Shown piece by piece: positions 13,501 through 26,240 of a DNA stretch of 64,000 bases (within the stretch, counting starts at the first letter, position 1; each line of letters starts with the position of its first letter). The notes under the pieces were generated by a model, which was not told the DNA's origin, ran no database searches, and worked only from the letters and a program-made list of their open reading frames with translations. This DNA is from Davidsoniella eucalypti (taxonomy: Eukaryota > Ascomycota > Sordariomycetes > Microascales > Ceratocystidaceae): assembly GCA_004009845.1 (NCBI GenBank), contig RMBW01000077.1, positions 90,384 through 154,383 on the forward strand, read 5' to 3'. The position numbers and the translations under genes are program-made.

Positions 13501-16500
13501 ACATAGAATGTTGCAAAAACATCGTAGTTCTACTCTCGTATTCATCTTCTGCCACTAAATCACAATCACTCCCACCTGACCTGTCTCGGTGCTAATTGCA
13601 AAGCGGCCCAGGGGTCATGGAGGCCGTCGCCTATATGGACATATGTGCTATAGCATAGCTGTGTATAATCCTATCACCATAGTGTGATTACAGAAGCATA
13701 ACAGCACAGGCACTCTTTCGATCCAGTTGTAAGCTGTATAACCAGCCCCTGGGACATCTTATCTACATCGAGGCGTCTTTCCAGCCTGGTCTCATTTCAT
13801 TTTCCTAACTATTGGCTATTTTATTTCCATTTTTTATGCGTGGGCGGGCGGGAATAATACGAATGACGCCCGGTGTAGATCCCGTTATTTGGACCACTCA
13901 GTTGCAGTATGTAATATTGTAGGTTTATACATGGTTCAGCCCATACAGACATTAGAGCTGGATATCTGCGTACGACTGTGTATTACATGTCTGTAGGTTG
14001 GCAGCCAGAACCCTACGCGTCGCGCGATAGACCTCCTAGCTGACCTAAGAAGCTACTAGCCTAACACGTATTTTCGCCACAACGTCACATAGAGCATAAG
14101 AACGTACAACTAGGCATAGGATCGCTGCACGCTTCCGCCGCAAGCGAAGATGCAATGGTAAGTAAAGAACAAAGGGCTGTTTCCGCCAAATGCAGCGGTA
14201 GCAATGACAATGCAATGCTAGCTGCCTACCAGAGAAGATCCGGCCAGCACAAGAACATATGTTAGCCTGGTATATCAGTACAACTCATGTAGAGTTGCAG
14301 TTGTATCTATGTATGCGATCCAGTGTTTAATGAACTCATACAGATACAGATACGATAGTTACAACTACAGCTTCCCTCAATTCATATAGCGGAGCTAGAT
14401 GCGCCAAACTGTCAGGGGTAGAGACATGTTCAATCTGCCATTCCTACAACAACAAGCCCCAATGCACATATAGCCTTCAGCAAGCCAGGGAAATGAGCGG
14501 TGACAAAGTTCTCCTAGGTCCATGCTACCTAGCCGAGCTTGGTTTCCTGACCGCACCCCAATTCCCAATTCCTTTTTCTGCTTCTCAAAAACTGCCCCTC
14601 TTTGTACGATACGTCTAGAACGGAGACATCTACCATGCCGCGGGGCTTATCGTTCGTTATCAAAACTACAAAACTATTGGCGTTGTAAGTCCACATGTTT
14701 ATTACGGAGCATTCCACAAATGAGTGTGTAGACCAGCAGAAAACACTACTTGTCCTGTTTCTGGTTCTTTCCCTTTGGCCACTTGTCTACAATCGGCTAA
14801 ACCATCCATCCGGCTTGATACAAGCTGGCTATCCTGTCTAGGAAGGAGAGAGACGAAAAAGAAACACCAGCTTGTGCCGTTTTTTGTCATTATCAATCAA
14901 CAGCTGATGCCGAACTAAGGGCTGGACCAGCCTGAAAGCTTGCATTCATATCTGTACATTTGTTATGTACAGATTATACATGATTTACCCAGCCACCCAT
15001 CCCGACGGGGAAACCGGGGCACTACCCAGAGCGATATATGGCTAGAGGAATTATTCAACAGGGTGCAGATGTTACCAGCGCCATGACTGAGCGTGCATAT
15101 TTAGCACATGCTGCATATAGGTAAGTATGTCAACAGTTGTATACCCATCTGTGTATCCTAAGTACTGGATACTATTGATTTATATCATAAGTCGTACATA
15201 TTAGCGTGTACATGTATGTAGCTGTACATACACACTGAGGGACTTGCTTGTAGCTGTGACCCTTTCGCCCCAATTCCACTACTACATACCTACATCCTAC
15301 ATGACCTACACTCGACAACCGTAACCACTACGCACTCGGCAGTCTCGGCCATATAGCACTTTAGCCTATCTGTTTTCCAATCCATTTCTCTTTTGGTTAG
15401 ACGTATTCCTATATCATTTCGGCGGAAATATTAGACGGACAGTTGATTGTGACTGCCATTTCGAAACTAACTCAGTATTCAAAGTGTCTTTTCCGTATAA
15501 TTATCTTTTCACCGACTATTGCCATCGTGGCCATCAACAAACTGGCTATAAGTGACGTATAAATCGTCTAGATATATATACAAATACGTGAGAATCATCG
15601 CTAGATTCCCTTCATATGCAATTGTATGTACTTTGTCTACTTTGATTATAAAAGTTACAGCAATCGGCCGTCGAGTATCCATTGATAGACACACTTTAGA
15701 TACTGACAGCATACCAAAGACGGAGATAGCTTAGATCGGATGCAAACATACTCCAAGTTATAACTGCTTGCAGAGTGGCACTCGGGTATACTTGAGTTCT
15801 TTCTATAACATAGTGTGACAAGTTGGCATTATGGACTTACGTTGTGCGTAGAGAAGAGATTGTTCGTCAGTTTTTGTTCTACATATTTAAAGAAGTAGTG
15901 GTAAACAAGGGTTCCCTCAAGTCATTTGATATACATGAAAGTTCACGCTTCGTTCGAAATATAAGTAAAGTTTGGAAGTTGTGATATTTGTATTTGTTAT
16001 TATTAACGAGCGCGGGGGAGTCGAGCCAATAAAATAAGGAAGTTGTGATAGTTATCATCTTTTACTCCATTATGTTGAAAAGATCAACTGTCATCTGTAA
16101 AAGATAAGTTCATGATGCAAGGGTTGGGGTTAACGGCAGACTAGATCATTTTCAACTTGAATCTGTATACTAAATCAAAAACCTCTCGTTTGCTCATTTG
16201 CGCGAATGTATTGCGATGACGAGAAAACTGTCAAGTTGCGCATCACGGCGATATTAGATCGGGTACCCGAAAATATGACCAACCTTTGTCTCTGGGAATA
16301 CCCAAGGTACTAATTAGTATGGTGTTTTTCCTAATATATTCTAATAATTGGGACCTGCATTGAACCAGTGGCCGAATGGACAATTTCCCCCCCTAAATCC
16401 CTCCCCGTAATGGGCCTGAGAATGGCCCCCAGAATGGTCCTAAATAGTACTAAGCCAACGCTAGCATTCTGCGCATTACCCACTAATTCACACCATTTTG

Positions 16501-16934
16501 GAGACCAAGCCAGCCTATCAGATCACGATGGCACCACTAGCGTCGATTTGTTGCAGTGCATCGATTGTCATAATTGGCTTGATTAAGCTTGCCTCTGTCG
16601 CCACGGCAGGTTAGTCGGATTGACGAATCGCCAAAAGTCATGTTGGGACGTGGAAATAGTGCATTTTGGTATCTGATTCTTTTGCAGTAGTTGTGCTCTT
16701 TTTTTGTTTTTCACTCATCGACAATTCGCAGCTTGATAATTGTGTATGCAGGCCTTGTTGCGATATTTCTTGCTGCGATTTCTATCTCAACCAGTATACA
16801 ATACTCTATTACAACCACTACAGTCTATACCTACCATACCGTTCTATTTTTCTCGGCCGTCTCCCTTGATCACCCCCTCTTCCCACCAACAAAAACAACA
16901 ATAACAACAACATATCATATCCACCCATAATCAC

Positions 16935-19900
16935 ATGAGCAGCTTTGGCGCCGCGCCGCCTGGCACAATGTTTGTACGAGCGCTTTACAACTACGAAGCC
17001 GACGATCGGACGAGCCTGAGTTTCCACGAAGGCGATGTTATCCAGGTCATCACACAGCTGGAGAGTGGGTGGTGGGATGGTGTCATCAACGGCGTGCGAG
17101 GCTGGTTCCCCAGCAACTACTGCCAAATCATCGAAAGCCCCGATGAGATCCCCGACACGCTTCAGACAATGACGAGTGAAGTTGCCGAGGAAGAAGAAGA
17201 GGAGGAGGAGAATCCCGTCTACGACGAGCAGTACGAGCAGGAAGACGACGACCAAAATGGCGACAGTGGACTTTCAATCGACGGCGCGCCAAACGGCGAT
17301 AAGTCCCGGGCTGACTTCTGGATTCCACAAGCAACTGCCGATGGCCGCTTATTCTACTACAACATGATGACTGGCGATCGCAGCACCGAGCTCCCCTTGG
17401 AGTCGCCTGTGTCCACCAATGAGACTGGCCCGATGGATCGTATGAACATCACTATGCCTGACCGGACACGTCTCCCCCCAGAGATGATGGCCCAGGGCGG
17501 GCTTACCCGTGACGAGGACGAAGACTCAGTCACTTCGACGTCTGAAATCGACACTGACACACACATGGCGACCAATAGATCTACTCTCGTAAGTCAAAGT
17601 CTCTACGTATACAGCGAGCTTGCTCGTAACTACAACAATATGAAGGATCATCTAACCATGGCCCTACATGCTATAGGTTCGCAACCAGCGCTCATTTAGC
17701 AACGAACTCTCTCCGTCTGTATCAATGGACTCCATCAATGGCATCATCCCGCCGACTCGCAATCGAACTGATACCTTCTCTGGCCCTCCACAGGGCGGTG
17801 TGCAACCGCCTATGATCGCATCTGCCACCTCCTTCACAACCACCGCGTACAACCTACCGACAACTGCCAATATCTCTAGATCCTTCTTCGACGACGGCAC
17901 GACACCCCCGTTGACATGGACACGGCTAGTCCAGAACATGAAGCGAGCAATCGACCGGTATCGGGAGGCCGTCACAAGCAACGATCGCGCCCAGTATGTC
18001 GCACGGGCCGAGGATATATCAGATCATCTGCGGCTACTGCTTGCTGCCGGCTCTGGAACCACTGACAACCACTCTGGGCAACCGTCTATAATATCGCAGA
18101 ACAAGGCCTTGTATCCGCATTTCCGCGACATGATGTCCAAGTTTTCCAAGCTTGTCATCTCGTCACACATTGCTGCGGCCGATTGGCCAAATTCCGAGTC
18201 CGTTCAGAAGTGTCTCATCGAAGCCGACGGTGTATTCCAGGGTGTCTTTAACTACGTTGAAGTTGCTAGACAACAGCGCGGAGAAGAGATTCCACGTCTG
18301 TTTCCCGGCTTTGTCATCGGAAGCATCACTGGAGGCAGCTGGCAGAACAATGGCATCGGTCCTCGCGACCAAATTGCGGCCAACTTCTACGATGATGATG
18401 AGAACCCATCTGAGCCGTCTATAAACCTCGACGAAAAGCTACTGGAGCGCGCAGACGACCTGAAGAGGCTTCTAATATCCAGTCTACGTGAGCTAGACAA
18501 GACGTTGGTGATTAACGACAAGATTGTGTCACCTATCCGTCACGAGTTAATTGGAAACAATGTCTGCGCAGCTGGTGGTAGAGTCCTCGATGCTTTCAAA
18601 GCGTGGATTTCCTTGATTGAAAATATCGACTTATCAGACTTTGGCAACTCTGCTCAACAGCCATCTGTGTCTGAATTCTTTGCTAGTAAACAGAGCATAT
18701 ATGACAACATCGCTGATGTCATACTCGGCTGCCAGTCTGTTAGCGGCCCTCTAGCTGACGAATGGGCAGAGGTTCGCGGAGAGGCTCTTGAGAACAGACT
18801 CGAATATGTTCGTCAATGTGCCAATGTTTTGGAAACAAACTCTACCCATTTGACATTCAATCTCCAAGGCCTTGTCTCGTTCGTCCAACAGCAACAGCAA
18901 CAGCAGCAGAAACAATTTCAACAACAACAACAACAACAGCAACAACAACAACAACAACTTCAGCAACAACAATTAGCGTCACAGCAGAATATGGGCCAAC
19001 GCAAAGAGTCAATATCTGCAAGAGAGACGATGCGCCGTGGAGACCCCAACAACATGTACGATAACCGCCTTCATCAGAGACAAGAATCTCGGTCGACTAT
19101 ACCATCACGGCCATCCATGCTCTCGACACAGTCATTCACCGAAGGTGACTCGGTTGGCAACTTCAGAAAGGGTGATATGTCTAAGATCAAGAAGATTTTC
19201 GGTGAAGACCCCTCACCACAAGCACCTGAGGCTCAGACACCGCCCCATCTACTTCTAGACCTGGAGCATGAGATTTCGTGGGAGACTAAAACCACACCAC
19301 ACACTGTCAAGGGTGGAACCCTGGAGGCACTAGTTGAGCAACTTACTCGGCACGACAAGTTGGAATCTAGCTTCAACAACACTTTCTTGCTCACTTACCG
19401 ATCGTTTACCACAGCTCGCGAGCTTTTCGAGATGCTTGTTAAGCGCTTTAGCATCCAACCACCTGAGGGCTTGAATCACAACGTATACGATGAGTGGCGA
19501 ATCAGAAAACAAACCATTGTCCGTGTGCGTGTTGTCAACATCCTCAAGAGTTGGTTCGAGAGTTTCTGGATGGAGGATTACAACGAAGAGTCCAAGCAAC
19601 TGATGCGTGATGTTTATAACTTTGCCCGTGACACTGTCAAATCGGCCGAAGCCCCGGGTTCCGCGCCATTGATGGCCGTTCTCGATCAGCGCATGAGCGG
19701 CAAAGAGGCCGGTGCTCGTCGGATGGTGCAAAACCTGGGTGGCAATGCACCAGCGCCGATCATGCCGAAGAACATGAAGAAGCTGAAGTTCTTAGATATT
19801 GACGCAACTGAATTTGCCCGCCAGCTGACTGTCATCGAATCGCGTCTGTACGGCAAGATCAAGGCAACAGAATGCTTGAACAAGACCTGGCAAAAGAAGG

Positions 19901-21299
19901 TCGGAGAAGGCGAACCGGAGCCAGCACCAAATGTCAAGGCTCTGATCTTGCATTCTAACCAAATGACCAACTGGGTAGCTGAAATGATTCTTGCTCAGAT
20001 GGACGTTCGCAAGCGTGTCGTTGTTATCAAGCACTTTGTTTCAGTGGCAGACGTGAGTTTATGCCCATTTATATCTTTTTATTCGTGGAGATATCAACTG
20101 CTAACAATTAAACCAACTACTCATTTGGTGAAAATCTAGAAATGCCGAGGCATGAACAACTTCTCAACCCTAACATCTATCATATCGGCCCTAGGAACTG
20201 CTCCTATATCTCGCTTGAAGCGTACTTGGGACCAGGTGCCACAACGTACTTCCAATATGCTTGAAACGATGCGTACCCTCATGGCCAGCTCGAGGAACTT
20301 CGGCGAGTATCGTGAAGCGCTTCACGCCGCAAATCCGCCTTGCATTCCCTTCTTTGGTATTTGATCTCCATCCTGCTATGTGTCATCTTACATGATGTTT
20401 ACATAGTATTATATGCCCAAAATGTTCTCCTCGACTAATATTTACCTTTTATCTAGGTGTCTACCTCACGGATCTCACATTCATTGAGGATGGTATCCCC
20501 TCAATCATTAAGAAACAAAACTTGATTAACTTCGCTAAGCGCGCTAAAACAGCCGAAGTTATTCGCGACATCCAACAGTACCAGAATGTCGGGTACAACT
20601 ACCACTCTGTCCAAGAGCTTCAGGACTACATCCTCAGCAACATGCAAGCCGCCGGAGATGTCCATGAAATGTATGACAAGAGTCTTCAGGTTGAGCCGCG
20701 TGAGCGTGAGGATGAGAAGATTGTTAGGTATGTGCTTCCACGAACGTGAATTTGTTCACATCGGCATATTTTTGGCTTTGTCGTTTTGTCGCGTTGTTTG
20801 TTTGCTCGTAATCAGCTTGAATCATGGATGGGCACTGTCTATCCCATCTACACTCGCTTTGATTGTTTCGTACATTACATCATCTCATACCGTTCTTTCG
20901 CTGTATCCTTTTTCTATTCTCTTCTACCCGGTCCTTTGATTCGATTTCTGTACATATGTCCCCTTTCCCTATTCCCCCATACAATACGGACTTGTGACTA
21001 CACCATCTATCACTACCCATCCGCTTTCCGACTGGACTGGGAAAAGTAGATGGAAGGAGCATAGCTCCGTTTATACCAATGCCTTATACCTTAATGTCTT
21101 TTGTTTTTGTTTTCCCCTTACGCATCATTGCCTCTATGAAGCGCCTTTCATTTGTTTCTTACATTCTGTCGCTTTCCGGGTTCTCTTTCTTCTTTTCGTT
21201 GTTTTTTCTTCTCCAGCTAGTAATACTGAAATATGGGGCCTCGAAGACTAACTTGAGGGGTATTCTTGCAGAGTGTTGGCCGAATCTGGCTTCTTGTAG
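16935..21299 (+). CDS. cdc25: Cdc25-family Ras guanine-nucleotide exchange factor (SH3, WW-like, RasGEF_N, RasGEF)
   Basis: Loads GTP on Ras at the plasma membrane, feeding cAMP/PKA and MAPK signalling. About 1181 residues from five exons: 16935-17588, 17677-20052, 20140-20356, 20457-20727 and 21272-21299. An SH3 domain spans about residues 14-66 (ALYNYEADD, GVRGWFPSNYCQII). A WW-like segment lies near 127-158 (FWIPQATADGRLFYYN). A Gln-rich tract is at about 623-655. RasGEF_N starts near 763 (LVEQLTRHDKLESSF, FLLTYRSF) and the catalytic domain runs from about 924 (FARQLTVIESRLYGKI) to the end, including FLGVYLTDLTF-like sequence read as FFGVYLTDLTFIEDG across an intron. The last intron is 544 nt; splicing AG to A gives the family-like ending RVLAESGFL. 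Retention would end in RYVLPRT instead. Confidence 0.93.
18889..18978 (+). repeat. CAA/CAG repeat encoding polyglutamine in the RasGEF
   Basis: An imperfect trinucleotide tract, mostly CAA with CAG, encodes about 30 Gln residues interrupted by Lys, Phe and Leu. It lies between the N-terminal helical region and RasGEF_N, in a disordered linker. Such tracts vary in length between strains. The antisense reading is a poly-Leu artefact. Confidence 0.85.
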
Positions 21300-22222
21300 T
21301 TATTCTACATGGAAATATCTTTCCTATCTTCTTTATTGCCAACCTTACTTTCTTTTTTCATACTTTTTCATCTTATTCTCTCTCTCATCTTCTCCTTCTG
21401 GGATAAGATAAGGATATCTCAAGTATCTAGTCTACTTGATATAAGGACTGGCTGGCATAGCTTTCTTTCGCTTTTCGGATTGCCTACTGCGATTCTGGTA
21501 TAGTGTCCTATTCGGTAAGAAAAAAATCTTTATCAGGGAAAAGTCACACACCGTTTCATTTCTTCCATTTACATTGAATCTTTCTATATGGCATATATAT
21601 CAGGTGGGATATGGCCTATATAGTGCGATGGTAACACGTTTGTGAGATCATATGCGATATACATACTACGTCGCTTTTTCTTTTTTGTTTCTACTTATTT
21701 CTTTTCTTCGTTCGGGGTGGTACCTTGTCTTGTGCTGAATGGGCAGCTTCTTTGAATTGAATTTTATTTTACATCACATGAACAATACAACTTAATAGTC
21801 TTACCTTTGACCCGAACACACGCCGTGCTCCTAGAGACTGCTGGTGTTTGATGAACAGGCGTGCCGAGGACGTGATCCGTTTTGACTTGCGAGAAAGTCT
21901 TCCTTAAGGTCTTCTCCCTGGGGCTGTACATGTGGGACAAACCGTCCTGATGTAGAATTTCAAAGCTGTACTTTACATATGTAAATTGGTTGCCTTTATC
22001 TATATTCTGTATATGACTATGTTCATTTTGTATGTACATAGTTTTTGTATAAGTCATACGGATAGATCAAATGACTTTCTCCCTTTCCAATGGGGACATT
22101 GGCGGCTGTTGTATCCTCGTCAACTTGTACCGTGGGCTAATTTTCAGGAGCATCACGATGCAATGTTTTCTCATCTTGTAGCTGTATTTGGCTAACAACC
22201 GCTATTTCGACATTTAAGCACT
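21300..22222. other. Intergenic region after the RasGEF
   Basis: T-rich sequence likely holding the RasGEF 3' untranslated region at the start, then AT-rich DNA up to the kinase-like ORF. No RNA gene or repeat recognised. Confidence 0.35.
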
Positions 22223-24121
22223 ATGGCTTGTGACCAAGAAGATCTACTTATGTTTGCTTACAACCCCGATATGAGGCAGTCTGTTCCATTAGCTACTGAA
22301 CAAGAGGCTGCTAAGTTCTCTCATAATGCTATTGAAAGATTTGTTCGACTTGTTATGCTCACTTATCTAGATTCCAGTCTAAAGGTTGATGACGTTGATA
22401 CATACAACAAGTTCATTAGTATCAAGCAGGATATCTCCGAGGTGCGGTTCACGACAATTACTAGAATCCAAAAATTCTTTGCCGATGATACAGAGAAAGA
22501 AGGTCAGGACCTGGAAGAATCTTGTTCTTCAGAACAATATTGTACTGAGAAATTTGATATAAATTCTACTGTTGTCGTCCCTTCACCACAGCCTAGCCAG
22601 CCTGAGTCATGCCCCAGATCTACTTGTTCCCAAACCAGATCCCATATTGAGTCTAGCAGCAAAATACCTGCTCACTCCGACGCTCCTACTGCCAATGAGC
22701 CTGATAGCCGGTGTTTAGGTCATTCCCAGGACAAAAATCGGCCTCTCAAGCGGCTCTATGTCAATGAATACAAGGCTGCTCACAAACTTACACCAGACGA
22801 TCTTGCCCGATCTTTTCTAGACCAATCAGGCTCACCACTGTCTTGTAATCTTACCTCTACAGTAGAGTTTGATCATGGTCGAGGAAGTCAGATGGTCAGT
22901 CATGCTATAACACAGCTATTCCATCACATGCAATCTGATGGAGTTAGCTATGGCTATGTGATGACTGGCGAATGTATGATCTTGCTACACATTGATGCTC
23001 TTGATCCCACTAAGGTCTATTATCATCTTTCTATTCCTCAAAAAGATGTATCTGGTATTACTTTTTGCTCTGCTAAAGACATCACTGTCCATGACGACAA
23101 AATTATGGACCAGCTTGACAATATAAAGCAGACACCAGTTGCTCATATCTTGACACTTATGCTTTTGTCACTTCAGACCTCTCCTTTAATCAACCAAGAA
23201 AAGTATTCTCAACAGGGACTTCTCGCCAAAGTTGGAACTAAATATGCCTCAGGTAATTCTTGTGGACGCCAAAACCTAGCTTTGAAACAGAGTACTTCCT
23301 CTTGGTCGAATCCTCCCGGGTTCAGTGGTGGTAACAGCTCAGGCCCATCTACGAATGTAACTGGGCAACAACACGTCGTAGACTCAACTACTAGGCCCCC
23401 ACTTGCTAAATACTGTACACAGGTTTGTCTACTTGGCCTCAAGTTCAATAGACGACTTGATAAGAAGTGTCCTAACTATAAGTTTCACTTACAAGCTAAA
23501 TCCCAGATTGCCCCTTCTCATTCCTCCATCTTTGATCATACACAACATCACCCCATCAATCAGTCTCAGCTTTTGACTACTATCAAGGCCCAGCTTGATA
23601 CGAACCTTGATAACGACTGTGAGGTTTTGGGTCTTCGTGGTGCTGTTGGTTGCTTGGTCAAGGTTACTGCTCACCCATTTGGGTATACCTTGGTAGGAAA
23701 GGCAGTAGAGGAGCAAAATGTGGGCTTGCTTCATCATGAGGCTAGCATGTACAACTACTTAGTTGATATACAAGTAAGTGTTGTCCCTGTTTGTCTTGGT
23801 GATGTTGCTATGGAGCAAAATCTCTGTGTTAATTTCTGGATCAACAAACATATGCTTTTGTTGTCATATGGGGGCAAGTGGCTTTGTAGCCTTGATGGGT
23901 GGAACATTGACCGACAAATTGCAAAACTTCAAGAGTTGGGTGTTAGTCATGGGGATATTAGAACACAGAATCTGCTCTATAATGAGGAATGTGATGACTT
24001 GATGGTTATTGATTTTGAAAGGGCTAGCTATATCAGACCCTCAACAGCCACCAAGAGAAAGGGTAGTCTCAGCTTTGTTGCTTACCCCAAGAAGGTAGAT
24101 CTAGAAAGGTGGCACCAGTAA
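22223..24121 (+). CDS. Atypical fungal protein-kinase-like protein, intronless
   Basis: A 632-residue ORF resembling the expanded family of fungal kinase-like proteins with a Cys-containing motif before a diverged kinase lobe. Visible landmarks: an N-terminal region of no known fold (MACDQEDLLM start), the mid-region YVMTGECMILLHID (strand-like core of the family), the signature YCTQVCLLGLKFNRRLDKKC near 396-415, then HPFGYTLVGKAVEEQNVGLL, the catalytic-loop equivalent GVSHGDIRTQNLLYN near 573 and VIDFERA near 596. HGD replaces HRD and DFE replaces DFG. It has no intron, uses A/T-ending codons more than its neighbours, and stands alone. It may be shorter than typical members at the N-terminus. 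Whether it phosphorylates anything is unknown. Confidence 0.72.
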   Translation: MACDQEDLLMFAYNPDMRQSVPLATEQEAAKFSHNAIERFVRLVMLTYLDSSLKVDDVDTYNKFISIKQDISEVRFTTITRIQKFFADDTEKEGQDLEESCSSEQYCTEKFDINSTVVVPSPQPSQPESCPRSTCSQTRSHIESSSKIPAHSDAPTANEPDSRCLGHSQDKNRPLKRLYVNEYKAAHKLTPDDLARSFLDQSGSPLSCNLTSTVEFDHGRGSQMVSHAITQLFHHMQSDGVSYGYVMTGECMILLHIDALDPTKVYYHLSIPQKDVSGITFCSAKDITVHDDKIMDQLDNIKQTPVAHILTLMLLSLQTSPLINQEKYSQQGLLAKVGTKYASGNSCGRQNLALKQSTSSWSNPPGFSGGNSSGPSTNVTGQQHVVDSTTRPPLAKYCTQVCLLGLKFNRRLDKKCPNYKFHLQAKSQIAPSHSSIFDHTQHHPINQSQLLTTIKAQLDTNLDNDCEVLGLRGAVGCLVKVTAHPFGYTLVGKAVEEQNVGLLHHEASMYNYLVDIQVSVVPVCLGDVAMEQNLCVNFWINKHMLLLSYGGKWLCSLDGWNIDRQIAKLQELGVSHGDIRTQNLLYNEECDDLMVIDFERASYIRPSTATKRKGSLSFVAYPKKVDLERWHQ

Positions 24122-26240
24122 TTAGAAGTTGGCTTGTAACCTGTTTTGTACTTAGTTTTAGATAGTGTGATACCAGCTCATTATTTCAAAGAAGATAGTT
24201 CTTTACAGACTGTGCTATTGCCATTATTGCTACAGGACATTATTGAAAATGAGCAATGTTTTACTTGTCTTCGACGGCTGGAATGTCATTGTATCTTCCA
24301 CCTTGAAATTAGACAAGTGACTCAAATCGAGCATATGGGTAGGAACAAGAATCGGTATATTTCATAGTAAAAATCCAACTCTAGTAACTTATGCTTCTTG
24401 GAAATCAAAGACAGAAGTTGAGTAGAAAGAAGTCTTGTGAGATCTTTGGGGCAAGTCAGGTTTAAACCAAGCATGTTAGTCATAGAGCTTCATAACAGAC
24501 AGAGTATAACAGATAGAGTATATAACCTTTTCACGAAACTGCAATGAACTATTCTGGGCGATCGACCTCTGCAGCAAGCTTTGTCTGTGAGTGGGATGGG
24601 CTTTAGAGGAGTTGGCATGAGTGCGAGTAATTTGGGTTGAAAATGTTTAAAATACCTAGGGAGAAACGCATCTTTAGGTCTTCTTCCATTAAAGTTTCAC
24701 CTAAGACTCTTCCTGGTTGTACCGAGCCGCTAACCGGGACAGCAGCCGTACTATTGGCCACATACGATAGCATTACGACAATGTTACAATAGTGCGATGA
24801 GTAATAAGGAAAGTGAGGACATAACATAGATATCACGTGGTGGATATTATTTTTCGTATAACTGCATGTCATACTAGATGGTAGGGATCATAAGGTTTTG
24901 TCATATATATTGAATGGATATATTGTAGGCATATGAGATATGAGACATCACGGTGCATATAAAGGAAGAAGCACCACCACGAGGAGTAAGACAGGCTGAG
25001 GCAAGCCAAGACAAAATAGAGACAAAGAAAGACAGATCGAGACACCGGACATTGACACCGTAGATGGTGGGTAAGTTGAAGACATCCAAGGGTTAATTCG
25101 CGATCAGAGGGCTAATAGTTGACAGTTGGCTGGACATGGCGGTTGTATTGTTATTTGATGATATATGTGGTTCGTGGCTTGTTAACAGGATACAATCTCG
25201 ATGAGGCTCCCCATGAGATGATGTTTTAGAACTTGTCAGCGGGCCGACGAGAAACGTGATTTTACATATGAGGCATATATATGCGGCAATAGCGCACATG
25301 ATGTACCTGTATGATTCGTTTATATGTATTTTCGGATTTATATACAATCAGACTTGGCAACCGAGATAGTGTCTTGCCTTGCCCAATATTCGCCTCATTG
25401 ACTAGGTTGTCACAAGATGGAGAACAGGCGAGGTAAATATGTATTTCTTTTATGCGGCTCTTGGCCTGTACAGCACTTGAATGGCTCCATTGTTTAGTTC
25501 AGCTTGCCCTATAGTCAGCCTCAGACTTGATCAGATGGCGTACATTAGAATTGCTGTTCGTGGTCGATCTATGGTTGGCTATCTAGATTTACATGGTCTC
25601 TGTAGGCCTCAATCGAAGCATGAGAGAATGCAACAATAGCCATGCAGGTAGTTGTATTGTGACGTCCTGGTAGGAAGGAGAGACGGATTTATTGTGCTGG
25701 CCTAGATACGATACTCCGTAGTTCAGCTAGCTTGTTCTGAGCCTTACACCCCCCGATTACCCAAGCATGGGTTATGTGGCCCTGAAAAGCACAGCCAACA
25801 CTAGGCAGTAGTTCCAATTCAAGCTCTAATTCCAAGACTGTGTTAGCAAGTCACGAGACAGCTTGGCCGCAGTAAACCAGCCTCGACTCTATTCGACTTG
25901 CCTTTAAGAACAAAGAGCCCCCGACGCCTGTTCTAACTTTTCATAAAGCACGGCTCAGATCTCTTCAACATTAGTTCCAGCACATCGTCTAATATCATTA
26001 AACCATCTTTTTTGTCTGGCGTTTCTCAGATCATCATAGTGTCCGTTCTTCTCAATCCTTCGCACCGCATACCTGAATCAGGAAAAGCCCCGAGCTTCGA
26101 AAACAAAGGGAACCCAGAGCTAGAAATATAGAGACGGACTTCAAAGCTTCGTCCAAAGTGTTGGCAGAAACCAAAGTGCCTGCAAAATCCGCCTTACTCT
26201 CTCTCTGTCTCTGCTTGATATTAGCCCCGGCTTACCAATC
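24122..26240. other. Gene-free AT-rich region
   Basis: A short frame at 24146-24367 directly follows the kinase-like ORF but has no recognisable motif and may be chance or a decayed tail of it. The rest contains short frames only. From about 25990 to 26240 the sequence is pyrimidine-rich and is the likely promoter and leader of the GH64-like gene. Confidence 0.4.

Larger units (their letters stand above)
8574..16934. other. 8.3-kb region without recognisable genes between divergent genes
   Basis: Long stretch between the start codons of the C2H2 regulator (-) and the RasGEF (+). No frame has gene-like composition, a known motif or plausible exon chaining. Contents: a G/A-rich plus-strand block (about 9260-9660, hence CT-rich on the minus strand), AGTC repeats near 9905-9935, a long A tract near 10510-10555 and another at 12058-12110, and dispersed ACATAC/GTATGTA/TACATGTA sequence from about 10190 to 15700. 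It could hold extended regulatory sequence, long leaders or non-coding transcripts; sequence alone cannot decide. Confidence 0.5.

Noticed and set aside
18751..18972. Leu-rich minus-strand frame resembling a membrane segment
   Set aside because: Antisense of the RasGEF polyglutamine repeat.
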